Source of the DNA: Flavobacteriaceae bacterium LSUCC0859
Lineage (GTDB): Bacteria > Bacteroidota > Bacteroidia > Flavobacteriales > Flavobacteriaceae
NCBI GenBank assembly: GCA_022239325.1
Contig: JAKOGP010000001.1
Location: 552,659 to 616,658, forward strand
Direction of reading: 5' to 3'
DNA length: 64,000 bases
The number at the start of each line of letters is the position of its first letter. Position 1 is the stretch's first letter. The notes under the pieces were generated by a model, which worked only from the letters and a program-made list of their open reading frames with translations, was not told the origin of the DNA and searched no databases. Both the position numbers and the translations under genes were made by a program. Of this stretch, positions 8,320 to 16,605 are shown piece by piece.

Positions 8320-9708
8320 ATGATAGATCCAAAATCGTACATAGAAGAACATAAGGAACGCCTTTTAGAGGAACTCTTTAGTTTGCTACAAATACCCTCT
8401 GTAAGTGCAGACCCTGCGTATAAAGACCAAGTATTAGAGGGCGCCCAGTCCGTGGCTCAATTCTTATCGGCCGCAGGCCTAGAAAATACTAAAATTCATT
8501 CTACCCAGGGGCATCCCATTGTATACGCAGATAAAATCATAAACCCTGAGCTACCCACTGTGCTAGTTTACGGTCATTACGACGTACAACCTCCAGACCC
8601 TATAGATCTGTGGGACTCCGAGCCTTTTAATCCTGTGATTAAAGAGACAGAAATTCACCCAGAGGGGGCCATTTTTGCCAGAGGCGCCTGTGACGACAAA
8701 GGTCAGATGTTCATGCATATTAAAGCTATTGAATACCTCATCCAAACAGACCAGCTGCCCTGTAATGTGAAATTTATGATAGAAGGGGAAGAAGAAGTGG
8801 GTAGCAACAATTTGGTGCCTTTTGTTAAGGAGAATAAGGCCTTATTAGAAAATGATGTAATCCTTATTTCAGATACAGGTATGATTGCTAAGGACACCCC
8901 TTCTATTACCACAGGCCTAAGGGGTTTGAGTTATGTAGAAGTCTGCGTTACTGGACCTAATAGAGACCTACACTCCGGTTTATATGGGGGTGCAGTAGCT
9001 AATCCTATTAATATTTTGAGCAAAATGATTGCCAGCTTGCACGACCAAGACAATCGGATTTGCATTCCAGGCTTTTATGATCGTGTAGAAGAACTGTCTG
9101 CAGCGGAGCGTGCGGCTATGGCCAAAGCACCCTTTAATCTTTCGGATTACGAAAAGGCTCTAGATATCGAAAGCGTTTATGGAGAAAAGGACTACAGCAC
9201 CAATGAAAGGAATAGCATAAGACCTACCCTAGACGTAAATGGTATTTGGGGGGGCTATATTGGAGAAGGTGCAAAGACGGTAATCCCTTCTAAAGCCTAC
9301 GCTAAAATATCAATGAGATTGGTTCCCAATCAAAATTGGGAGGAAATTACCCAACTATTTAAGTCTCATTTTGAGTCTATTGCACCCAAAGGAGTTCGGG
9401 TAAGTGTGACGCCTCACCACGGGGGGCAGGGCTATGTGACTCCAACCCATCACAGGGGGTATATGGCAGCGGCAGCCGCATACAAACAAAGTTTTGGGAA
9501 AGAACCTATTCCCCAAAGAAGCGGGGGTAGCATTCCTATTGTGGCTTTATTTGAAGAAGTGTTAGGTAGTAAATCTGTCCTTATGGGATTTGGATTAGAC
9601 TCAGACGCCATTCACTCTCCAAATGAACATTTTGGCGTGTGGAACTACCTGAAAGGTATAGAAACCATTCCTTATTTTTATGAGCATTTCACAGCACTAA
9701 ATTCTTAA
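8320..9708 (+). CDS. M20 family metallo-dipeptidase
   Basis: A 462-residue peptidase of the M20/M25/M40 group with two catalytic zinc ions. The ligands and catalytic residues can be seen: H86 and D88 in VYGHYDVQP, the bridging D125 in RGACDDKGQ, the general base in MIEGEEEVGS (155-161), and the dimerisation-domain motif HSGLYGG. No signal peptide, so it is cytoplasmic and probably degrades dipeptides from peptide uptake. The length fits the CNDP/PepV-like subgroup. It lies divergent to the tRNA-Leu gene with an AT-rich 90-bp upstream region. Confidence 0.92.
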   Translation: MIDPKSYIEEHKERLLEELFSLLQIPSVSADPAYKDQVLEGAQSVAQFLSAAGLENTKIHSTQGHPIVYADKIINPELPTVLVYGHYDVQPPDPIDLWDSEPFNPVIKETEIHPEGAIFARGACDDKGQMFMHIKAIEYLIQTDQLPCNVKFMIEGEEEVGSNNLVPFVKENKALLENDVILISDTGMIAKDTPSITTGLRGLSYVEVCVTGPNRDLHSGLYGGAVANPINILSKMIASLHDQDNRICIPGFYDRVEELSAAERAAMAKAPFNLSDYEKALDIESVYGEKDYSTNERNSIRPTLDVNGIWGGYIGEGAKTVIPSKAYAKISMRLVPNQNWEEITQLFKSHFESIAPKGVRVSVTPHHGGQGYVTPTHHRGYMAAAAAYKQSFGKEPIPQRSGGSIPIVALFEEVLGSKSVLMGFGLDSDAIHSPNEHFGVWNYLKGIETIPYFYEHFTALNS

Positions 9709-9808
9709 AGGAGCATATTCCTGATTTGGGGAAAAAGGCGTAATTACTTAGAAAGTAGCGCTGTGATAGCTAGGTTAAAACCATTCTGCAGCTTTGTGAA
9801 CAGCTTTT

Positions 9809-9961
9809 TTAATTTTGCTGTTCAGGCTGCATGGGTGTATCTAAAATAGAGAGGGTCATGGTGCCTTCCTCAATGCTCACACTGCACAATTTGTACACCT
9901 TTTGGTGATTGTCTTTGGTAAGGATACCTTTAAATTTAGTGGCTACTGTAGGTACATTCAT
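9809..9961 (-). CDS. Small hypothetical protein, 50 residues
   Basis: In the 424-bp gap between the dipeptidase and the LytTR regulator, an ATG at 9959-9961 opens 50 codons ending in TAA at 9809-9811. The product begins MNVPTVATKFKGILTKDNHQ, has a single cysteine, and ends in a polar tail; it has no signal peptide or membrane segment. Composition is protein-like, but I recognise no family. A competing plus-strand frame across the same bases (9909-10115) starts at a rare codon and looks less like protein. The rest of the gap shows only a loose inverted repeat TGAACAGC/GCTGTTCA at 9797-9824. Confidence 0.35.
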   Translation of the reverse strand: MNVPTVATKFKGILTKDNHQKVYKLCSVSIEEGTMTLSILDTPMQPEQQN

Positions 9962-10132
9962 GACTTATAATTTTTTTAAAATTACAAGCTATGTAATAGT
10001 AAGTGGGGCAAAGAAGGACGTTTGGTCCTTTTATTTTGGTAAATACGCTCTTCATTTCGATGAACGGTTATTGGCAACCACTCATCTAAAAAAGACTCGA
10101 TTAAATGCAGATTAAAATATTAATGTGTTGAT

Positions 10133-10843
10133 TTAAAGCAAATTAAGCCTCCTTATAAGCTCCGGCCTATTCGAGCGACTGATAGGAATGACATTTTTTT
10201 CTATCAAAACTGAATTGTCTTCAATGTCAATTATCTTTGTGAAGTTTATAATGTAAGACCTATGGGTTTGAAGAAAAATATTATCAGGAAGTTTGTCTTT
10301 AATCTTTTTTAAAGTAGAGTGAACGACATACATTTCTTTATGTGTTTTCACATCTATATAATCTCCTTTGGCCTTTATAAACAAGATGTCGTCAAATTTA
10401 AGCTTGGTGAGTCTCCTATCTATATTTATGTATAAATCATTACCAGGAAGCTGTCCGCTTAAAATATCATGAGGTATAGAAGGGGACCTTCGCAAAGTAT
10501 TTTTAAGCTTTTGAATAGATTTATTAAATCTCTCCTGTGAAATGGGTTTTACTAAGTAATCTGATATGGCCTCATATTCATAAGCTTCTATGGCTTTACT
10601 TTTATCTGAAGTAATGAGCACTATCTTGGCTGCATTGTTTATAGTTTGTACAAAATCAAACCCAGTAAATCCCGGCATATGAATATCTAAAAAGATCACA
10701 TCTACGGTTTGCTGGTTTAGAAATTTAATGGCTTCTATGGCACTTGAAAACTCTTCTATGATATCTAAGTCTTCAATTCCATCGCATAACTGTCTCACTA
10801 CCAGTCTCGCAGATTCTTGATCGTCTACAATAATACAGTTCAT
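10133..10843 (-). CDS. LytTR-family response regulator
   Basis: A 236-residue two-domain regulator. The receiver (1-118) has the acidic pair D7/D8, phospho-acceptor D53 in VIFLDIHMPGF, T/S switch region LITSDKS and K in YLVKPIS. The second half (from about 140) is a LytTR DNA-binding domain with FIKAKGDYIDVKT and FLQTHRSYIINF. This class binds direct repeats upstream of its targets as a dimer. It is the last gene of the H-NOX signalling block, 12 bp after the lone receiver, and is the only member with a DNA-binding output, so it is the likely end point of the relay. Confidence 0.92.
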   Translation of the reverse strand: MNCIIVDDQESARLVVRQLCDGIEDLDIIEEFSSAIEAIKFLNQQTVDVIFLDIHMPGFTGFDFVQTINNAAKIVLITSDKSKAIEAYEYEAISDYLVKPISQERFNKSIQKLKNTLRRSPSIPHDILSGQLPGNDLYINIDRRLTKLKFDDILFIKAKGDYIDVKTHKEMYVVHSTLKKIKDKLPDNIFLQTHRSYIINFTKIIDIEDNSVLIEKNVIPISRSNRPELIRRLNLL

Positions 10844-10855
10844 TTAATATTCCTT

Positions 10856-11203
10856 TTAACAACGGCTAACAGCCTCCATAAATCTATCTTTTTGAAGTGG
10901 TTTTACCAAATAATCTACCACCAAATCAAAGTCATAAGCTGTGAGTGCCATATTTTTATCTGAGGTAGTTAACACCACTTTTGGGCTTGGCTTTAGAGCC
11001 TCTAGAAATGTAAATCCATTCATTTCAGGCAGATGAATATCTAAAAATAATATATCTACATCTTGTCTTATATTTAAAAAATCTAAGGCCTCTTGGGCAG
11101 AGGTAAAGGCTCCAACAACAGATAATCCCTCTATTTGAGCCGCTAAAAAACGGACCACCTCAATGGCTGCCAAATCATCCTCTACAATTACACATTTTTT
11201 CAT
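10856..11203 (-). CDS. Single-domain response regulator (receiver only)
   Basis: A 115-residue CheY-like receiver: acidic pocket E8/D9/D10, phospho-acceptor D55 in ILFLDIHLPEM, switch threonine in VVLTTSDKN and lysine in DYLVKPLQK. It is closely related to the receiver of the next gene, pointing to duplication, but stops a few residues into the last helix (RFMEAVSRC) where its neighbour carries on to a LytTR domain. It may be a trimmed LytTR regulator or a genuine phosphate shuttle between kinase and HPt protein. It starts 1 bp after the HPt gene's stop codon. Confidence 0.85.
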   Translation of the reverse strand: MKKCVIVEDDLAAIEVVRFLAAQIEGLSVVGAFTSAQEALDFLNIRQDVDILFLDIHLPEMNGFTFLEALKPSPKVVLTTSDKNMALTAYDFDLVVDYLVKPLQKDRFMEAVSRC

Positions 11204-11204
11204 A

Positions 11205-11522
11205 TTATAAGCTTTTAATAAAATGAGTCATTTGTTCTAAAACCTCTGCAAAGGCTTGGTGTCTCATATGGCTACCCTGCTTTAGTTCCTCCTCGTAATC
11301 TTGAGCGAGCTCATAGCCAGCCTCCATACCCAACATACTAATTTTATTTTTAAGCTTATGAACCATCTCTGCAGTTTCTAGATGGTTGCTAGATTGATAA
11401 GAGGTTAGGTAAGCTTTTTTCTCTAAAGGAAACTCCTCTTTAATAATAAGAATGAGTTTTTTTTTAAATAAAATGTCGTCTCCTGCTAGATCCTCTATAT
11501 AATTTAGGTTGGGCTGGTTCAT
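11205..11522 (-). CDS. HPt (histidine phosphotransfer) domain protein
   Basis: A 105-residue, mostly helical soluble protein. The segment AEMVHKLKNKISMLGMEAGY has the spacing of the HPt motif HxLKG...xG, with H55 as the presumed phospho-histidine. Lysine at +2/+4 and the following helix fit the four-helix HPt bundle; the usual glycine after LK is asparagine here. HPt proteins pass phosphate between receiver domains. The gene sits between the PAS kinase and two receiver genes, in the right company for a multistep relay. No other domain is visible. Confidence 0.75.
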   Translation of the reverse strand: MNQPNLNYIEDLAGDDILFKKKLILIIKEEFPLEKKAYLTSYQSSNHLETAEMVHKLKNKISMLGMEAGYELAQDYEEELKQGSHMRHQAFAEVLEQMTHFIKSL

Positions 11523-11551
11523 AGCTTCTGTTTTATAAAATTACGAATAAC

Positions 11552-13558
11552 TTATGAAATTTGTTTTTTAATGCTAAAGTAAAATGTGGTTCCCTTGTCG
11601 GGTTCACTCTCTAGAGAAATACTCCCTTTGTGGTTTTGCACTACCTTCTTTACAATGGAGAGACCTATACCTGTAGAGGATGGATTGTCTCCCAAAGACT
11701 GAAAAACGTCAAATATTTTCTGATGGTATTCTTTTTTAATCCCTTTACCATTATCTGTAACAGAAAAATTCCAAAATTCTGCACTGTCCTCAAAGCCAAT
11801 TTCTATAGTCCCAGCCGCTTTGTCATTATAAGTAATGGCATTGTTCAATAGGTTTTGAAATAGCTGCTGTATTTGAGTCCGATCTGCTTTAATTTTCGGT
11901 AGCTCGCTGTCCAAATGCAATGAGATGTGTTGTGGCCAATAAATAGAACTTTTTATCTCTTCTATAAGGGGGGCAATATCAAAGACACTAAAGACATTTT
12001 TGTGTGAGCCTACACTAGAATATTTTAAAATCCCCGTAATGAGCTTATCCATGACCGTAATTTTATCCTGCATGAGCGCTAATTGTGTGAGCCCTTCTGG
12101 CCCTAATTTGTCTTTGTAATCCTCTTCCAACCAGGAAGCCAAAGCACTTATGCTTCTCAGTGGAGACTTTAGGTCATGAGACACCACATGAGCATACTCT
12201 TGCAAACCAATATTACTTTGCTCTAGCTCTTGTAACAAAACTTCCTTTTGCAAAGCCAATTCATGCTGCTTGGTAATATCTAAATGAATGCCAATAGACC
12301 CTATTACTTGACCCTTCTGGTCATATCTTGGGGCACCACTAATAAGCCATCGATCTTTTGCTCCTTGTTTGGTGGTCACGTTAACCTCATAGGTGTCTGA
12401 AATTCCCTGCAGTCTTTTTACTTGGTGTTTTTCCACAATAGTAGGGTCGGAGACTTTTAAAAGTTGGGCTAATTTTTTACCCAAAAGTTCCTCTTCTGAG
12501 TACCCACTAAGGGCACAAAAACTTTTATTGACCAATTGTACTCGGTCTTCATTATCTACCTCTACCAATCCTAAGTTCATATTGGCGATAATGCTTGAAT
12601 ACTTTTCTTTTTGTGCTTTAAGACTGTCTTTATATTTCTTTCTAATGGTAATATCTGAGTACACCCATAAATGACCCTTATAGGCCTCTCCGCTAAAAAT
12701 AGGAATAAAATCTCTTTGCAAAACCGTGCCTGAAACAGTTAATAGCTCGTCTCCGATGACTGTTTTTTTATCCCTGAGTATCTGTTCAATTCTCTTGACA
12801 AATCCCTCAGGATCTTTAAAAAACATCTTAGACTGTTCTGCAGCTCCTGAACAATCTATTCCCACCATTTCCTGTGGGGTCCCAGGCATGCCAAACATTT
12901 CACAAAAAATTGGATTTGTGAGTGCTATTTTCCTGTTTTCATCCTCTAATAGCACCCCAAATTGCAGGTTTGAAATAACCGTTGCCAATCTGTTTTGAGA
13001 GTCTTCCAAAGCAATTTTTTGTTGGTCTAACAAGCGAGCCACCTCCTCTTCCATGGAAATATCTCTCAATACCCCTTGTGCCGCGATAGGCTCTCCATGA
13101 ACATTATAAACTATATTAGCGTTCACTTGTACAAAACATTCTTCTCCAGTCTTAAGTTTTATTTTTGTCTTGAAGTTTTTTATAATTCCTATCTCTTGTA
13201 ACAGTTGGAAAGACTGCAGGGCCTCCATGAGATAGTCTTGGTGCACCAATTGGGCGGCATAGAAGTCTTCCCGATCTATGTCATACTGCAAAAATTCCTT
13301 GGCAGCAGAATTCATTTTAACCACCTTACCCTCTAGGTTAATGACCAAATAAGGGTCTGGTATATTAAAAAACACCCCTTCCAATTCTGAGGTTTTCTCT
13401 TGGAGTAAATGGTTTAACCGGTTGTTGTCTTCGCGCAAATAATGCTGCACATCATAGAGCTCTTTTGATTTTTGCTCTAAAATTTTTTCGGCCTGTTTTC
13501 TGGCTTGAACCTGTCTTTCAAGCGCTCTTTTAAGTATTTCTATCTCAGAATTAGGCAT
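11552..13558 (-). CDS. Soluble multi-PAS sensor histidine kinase
   Basis: A 668-residue kinase without membrane segments. An N-terminal coiled coil (1-60) is followed by three PAS domains (about 55-170, 185-305, 315-430), the last two ended by SDITIRKKY and LDITKQHE, then HisKA with phospho-acceptor H461 in VVSHDLKSPLRSI and a HATPase_c domain with NNAITYND, DNGKGIKKE and STGIGLSIVKK. The lack of a membrane anchor fits control by a cytoplasmic partner. Its ATG (13556-13558) overlaps the end of the H-NOX gene by 8 bp, strong evidence for translational coupling, so the H-NOX protein is its probable regulator. It has no receiver domain of its own. Confidence 0.92.
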   Translation of the reverse strand: MPNSEIEILKRALERQVQARKQAEKILEQKSKELYDVQHYLREDNNRLNHLLQEKTSELEGVFFNIPDPYLVINLEGKVVKMNSAAKEFLQYDIDREDFYAAQLVHQDYLMEALQSFQLLQEIGIIKNFKTKIKLKTGEECFVQVNANIVYNVHGEPIAAQGVLRDISMEEEVARLLDQQKIALEDSQNRLATVISNLQFGVLLEDENRKIALTNPIFCEMFGMPGTPQEMVGIDCSGAAEQSKMFFKDPEGFVKRIEQILRDKKTVIGDELLTVSGTVLQRDFIPIFSGEAYKGHLWVYSDITIRKKYKDSLKAQKEKYSSIIANMNLGLVEVDNEDRVQLVNKSFCALSGYSEEELLGKKLAQLLKVSDPTIVEKHQVKRLQGISDTYEVNVTTKQGAKDRWLISGAPRYDQKGQVIGSIGIHLDITKQHELALQKEVLLQELEQSNIGLQEYAHVVSHDLKSPLRSISALASWLEEDYKDKLGPEGLTQLALMQDKITVMDKLITGILKYSSVGSHKNVFSVFDIAPLIEEIKSSIYWPQHISLHLDSELPKIKADRTQIQQLFQNLLNNAITYNDKAAGTIEIGFEDSAEFWNFSVTDNGKGIKKEYHQKIFDVFQSLGDNPSSTGIGLSIVKKVVQNHKGSISLESEPDKGTTFYFSIKKQIS

Positions 13559-14093
13559 GGGAAACTACCGTAAATTTAACCTCACTTCCGTCTTCTTTTA
13601 ATATCTCAAACTGCACATTCACCTCTTCCTTATAATGTTCAAAAGCACTCACAATAAGACCGTGCGCCAAACTGTATAAACCCCTTGCAGACTTGTAAAC
13701 CATAACAAGTTTAAATTCTGATTTTTCTAAAATTAAGAAGGAAGGTAGTGCTGCATCTGGATACAGCTTTTTAACATGAACGTGAATGTGATCTTCTATG
13801 GCTGCAATTAAAGGCATTGGTTTTTTATAGCTGCGTATAATTTCTGGATGAGCTATTCTTAGGCTATTAAATAAATACAATCCAAACACATACAATAGTT
13901 CTTGAATGTCTTTAGAAACCACCTCTCCCAATGCTACCAATAAGGAAAGTATTTCGTTAAATTCGTAAGTACCCACAGAAGTATATACCCCATCGGAAAC
14001 TCCCTCAGACTTCTGAATAATCTCGTCTACTACCGCTAAGCCATAATAGTCCTCAACCATGTCTAAAAACTCGGTAAAAATAATGCCCTTCAT
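13551..14093 (-). CDS. H-NOX haem sensor protein
   Basis: A 180-residue protein of the H-NOX (haem-nitric oxide/oxygen binding) family. The proximal haem ligand is H104 in HIHVHVKKLYPDAALPSF, assigned by the fixed 13-residue distance to P117, as in the soluble guanylate cyclase beta subunit. The haem-propionate motif YxSxR is Y133/S135/R137 (VYKSARGLY). The N terminus MKGIIFTEFLDMVEDYYG is also family-like. Bacterial H-NOX proteins bind NO and change the activity of a partner kinase or cyclase; the kinase here overlaps by 8 bp. Whether it binds O2 as well cannot be told. No membrane segment. Confidence 0.92.
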   Translation of the reverse strand: MKGIIFTEFLDMVEDYYGLAVVDEIIQKSEGVSDGVYTSVGTYEFNEILSLLVALGEVVSKDIQELLYVFGLYLFNSLRIAHPEIIRSYKKPMPLIAAIEDHIHVHVKKLYPDAALPSFLILEKSEFKLVMVYKSARGLYSLAHGLIVSAFEHYKEEVNVQFEILKEDGSEVKFTVVSHA

Positions 14094-14111
14094 ACTATAA
14101 GATTTGGACTT

Positions 14112-14142
14112 CTAAAATAGCGCATATGTATTCAAAGCCAAT
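14112..14142 (-). promoter_or_regulatory. Possible promoter of the H-NOX operon
   Basis: On the minus strand ATTG at 14139-14142 and TATTTTAG at 14112-14119 are separated by 19 bp, close to the Bacteroidota TTTG-N19-TAnnTTTG layout, in the 85-bp gap before the H-NOX gene. Both boxes deviate by one or two bases. Confidence 0.3.
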
Positions 14143-14178
14143 AAAATTGTTGTGAAACGCTTTTATTTGTATGTGAAC

Positions 14179-14580
14179 CTATTTAGGCTTCACTAATTCA
14201 TTGTGTTTCCAATAGGCCAAAATGACTTCTATTTTAGTAATGTAATCCTCGTACTTTAAAGGCTTAAGTAGGTACCCAGCTACGCCAAGCGCATAGGCTT
14301 CTTTAAGATCTTTCTCGTTCACTGATGTGGTAAGCACTACCGTTGGAAGGTATTTCAAACGATCTGAGTTGCGCAAAACTCTTAAAAATTCAAGACCATT
14401 CATCTTTGGCATATTGAGGTCTAACAAAAGTAAATCTGGTAATTTATGGGCACCCAAATAAGTTAGAGCCTCCTCTCCATTCCCTGCCTCTACCACTTCG
14501 TGTTCCTGACCTAATTTGGCAATACTCCTATTGAGTTTTAAAACCTCAATATGGTCGTCTTCTATCAGTAAAATGGTCAT
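14179..14580 (-). CDS. Single-domain response regulator (Rcp1-type)
   Basis: A 133-residue receiver with acidic residues E7/D8/D9, phospho-acceptor D54 in LLLLDLNMPKMNG, switch region VVLTTSVNEKD and lysine in GYLLKPLKY. The wide spacing and the 'DLNMPKMNGLEFL' run are those of Rcp1-like receivers that often pair with PAS or phytochrome kinases. It precedes the H-NOX gene by 85 bp on the same strand, so it is either the first gene of the operon or a separately transcribed partner. No output domain. Confidence 0.9.
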   Translation of the reverse strand: MTILLIEDDHIEVLKLNRSIAKLGQEHEVVEAGNGEEALTYLGAHKLPDLLLLDLNMPKMNGLEFLRVLRNSDRLKYLPTVVLTTSVNEKDLKEAYALGVAGYLLKPLKYEDYITKIEVILAYWKHNELVKPK

Positions 14581-14659
14581 GGCTACGAGATTTTTTTATC
14601 TATATTTTTTAAAAATACGGTTTAAAACACCACAAATAACAATGGGGATAAAAAATAGA

Positions 14660-15433
14660 TTATCTGTTTAAAAAATCAGACGAACTGTCTAACATTTTGT
14701 ATAAGAACACCGAGCTTGGACTGGCGTCGTTTACAAAAGGAGCCAAACCAAATTGTAAGGCGTAGCGACCGTCCTCAATTTTTGAAGGCACAAAAATAAA
14801 CTCCGTAATAGTAGCCTGGGTTCTCAAAACACCTCCTACATCCCAAAAAGCCCTATGCGCCAACAGAGCTCCTCCGTCTTCTTTTTTGTCTATGGAGGGC
14901 AGGTCTATCAACACATGCTTTACCCCCCATTCTCTAATACATACTGCCGCAGCTTCTGTTAAGTAAGGCGGATTGCTATGACTGTAATTTTGTTGCTTTT
15001 TTATCTCTGGATTGGGAAGGGTTCGGATAATCAGGGCCTCAGCAGGGGCTTTATCCTTTAGTGCTTTAGATAAAACTTCCTCTGAAATAATCAGATCGTT
15101 TCCAACATTTTGAGGCCCCACACTTACCAGAATCGCCTCAAAAAAAAATTGAGACATGCTTTGCATAATTTTATAATCTCCCTCTATAATATGGCCCACA
15201 CATTCTGTGTGGGTCCCATGGGCATGAGGATTAAACATAATGTCATTAAAATTAATGGCGGCTCCCTGTGACACACTTCCAATAAAATTGCCATTTTTAT
15301 GCGGAATTATAGACGGCGGCGACAGATACCAAGCACCCAATCGCTGTTCATTTTCTATAGGTAAGTGAATGCCCATTGGGCGGCTTAAATCTATTTTTTT
15401 TAGTCCAGAGCTGGTTTCAATATATGCTTTCAT
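14660..15433 (-). CDS. Cyclase family protein (kynurenine formamidase-like)
   Basis: A 257-residue metal-dependent hydrolase of the cyclase superfamily. The metal motif is HAHGTHTECVGHI (about 81-93), corresponding to the family's HxGTHxDxxxH, with glutamate in place of the usual aspartate. Members include KynB formamidase and several lactone or isatin hydrolases. The start ATG lies at 15431-15433, only 4 bp after the stop of hemW, so it is probably co-transcribed with hemW and ruvC. The substrate is unknown; no tryptophan-catabolic neighbour is present. Confidence 0.8.
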   Translation of the reverse strand: MKAYIETSSGLKKIDLSRPMGIHLPIENEQRLGAWYLSPPSIIPHKNGNFIGSVSQGAAINFNDIMFNPHAHGTHTECVGHIIEGDYKIMQSMSQFFFEAILVSVGPQNVGNDLIISEEVLSKALKDKAPAEALIIRTLPNPEIKKQQNYSHSNPPYLTEAAAVCIREWGVKHVLIDLPSIDKKEDGGALLAHRAFWDVGGVLRTQATITEFIFVPSKIEDGRYALQFGLAPFVNDASPSSVFLYKMLDSSSDFLNR

Positions 15434-15437
15434 AGGG

Positions 15438-16598
15438 TCAATCTATATAAAATAAGTGCGCCGCCAATCCGTCTGTAAAAAATTGAGCTTGAGGAGCGGC
15501 CTTCAGCACCCCATTTTTATCCAATAGGAGTTGTCCGTTGCGAATTTTTTCTTGTGCTTCTTTTAATAGATACTCGCTAAAAGAGTGGCCAAATAGGGTA
15601 GAAATTTGTTCTGTGGAGATTCCTTTTGAGGTTCTCAGGTTTGTCATCACAAATTCATTATAACGCGCTCCAATACTCAGCGTTTCTCTTGTAGAAGGTA
15701 AGTTGTTTTCAGAAAGACTTTGAATGTATTTTGTGTTATTTGAAATATTCCACGAACGTTCTTTTCCGTTATAAGAATGGGCAGAAGGCCCAATTCCTAT
15801 ATATGACATACCCTGCCAGTACCCACTGTTATTAACGGCGGCGTATCCTGGTAGTGAAAAATTGGAAAATTCATAATGGGTATATCCCGCCCTTTTCAAA
15901 CTGTTTTTTAAATAATCGTACTCCTCTGCTGCTTTTTGCTCACTGAGTGGCATAATCTTACCGGAATTTATTTGATGAAAAAGAGCCGTCTTGGGTTCTA
16001 CGGTAAGTGCGTAACAAGAGATGTGCTTGGGAGAATAGCTCAGTGCAGTGTCTATATCTGACTGCCAAACTTCAGATACACCCTCCTTTACATCTGGTTG
16101 TAGCCCTGAATTCTCTGGAATTCCATAAATAAGATCTATAGAATAATTTGAAAAATATTGAGACACCCAATCCATAGATTGTTTGGCCTGTAAATTATTA
16201 TGCGCTCTATTCATGAATTTTAATGCCTTAGGGTTAAAAGATTGCACCCCCAAACTAATCCTATTGACAAGGGTTTCGGATAGCTCTTTTACATAGGCTT
16301 CAGATAAGTCGTCTGGATTGGCTTCCAGTGTAATTTCTGCCTTTGGAGACAGCTCATAATAAAGAGACACTTTTTCAAGTAGGCTATTAATGTCCCTATG
16401 AGATAACAAAGAAGGCGTACCCCCACCCAAATACACAGAACCAACAACAAGCCCTTTAAACTCAGATTTTCTAAGGAGCAATTCTTTCTCTAAAGCCTCC
16501 AATAACTGTTTTTTCATTTTTAAAGAGGTAGAAAAATGAAAGTCACAATAATGACAGGCCTGCTTACAAAATGGGATATGAATATATATTCCGCTCAT
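15438..16598 (-). CDS. hemW: Radical SAM haem chaperone HemW
   Basis: A 386-residue radical SAM protein with the iron-sulphur motif CxxxCxxC at C11, C15 and C18 (HIPFCKQACHYCDF) and GGGTPSLL as the SAM-binding glycine motif. HemW-like proteins resemble coproporphyrinogen oxidase HemN but lack its second conserved N-terminal cysteine; here CDF replaces HemN's CGC. The family inserts haem into respiratory proteins. The true HemN of this genome is a separate gene at 31.6-32.9 kb. Seven bp downstream of ruvC and 4 bp upstream of the cyclase gene. Confidence 0.88.
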   Translation of the reverse strand: MSGIYIHIPFCKQACHYCDFHFSTSLKMKKQLLEALEKELLLRKSEFKGLVVGSVYLGGGTPSLLSHRDINSLLEKVSLYYELSPKAEITLEANPDDLSEAYVKELSETLVNRISLGVQSFNPKALKFMNRAHNNLQAKQSMDWVSQYFSNYSIDLIYGIPENSGLQPDVKEGVSEVWQSDIDTALSYSPKHISCYALTVEPKTALFHQINSGKIMPLSEQKAAEEYDYLKNSLKRAGYTHYEFSNFSLPGYAAVNNSGYWQGMSYIGIGPSAHSYNGKERSWNISNNTKYIQSLSENNLPSTRETLSIGARYNEFVMTNLRTSKGISTEQISTLFGHSFSEYLLKEAQEKIRNGQLLLDKNGVLKAAPQAQFFTDGLAAHLFYID

Positions 16599-16605
16599 TT
16601 ACATG

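Noticed and set aside
9909..10115. Plus-strand open frame of 68 codons in the gap before the LytTR gene
   Set aside because: It starts at a rare codon, has odd composition and overlaps the more protein-like minus-strand frame.
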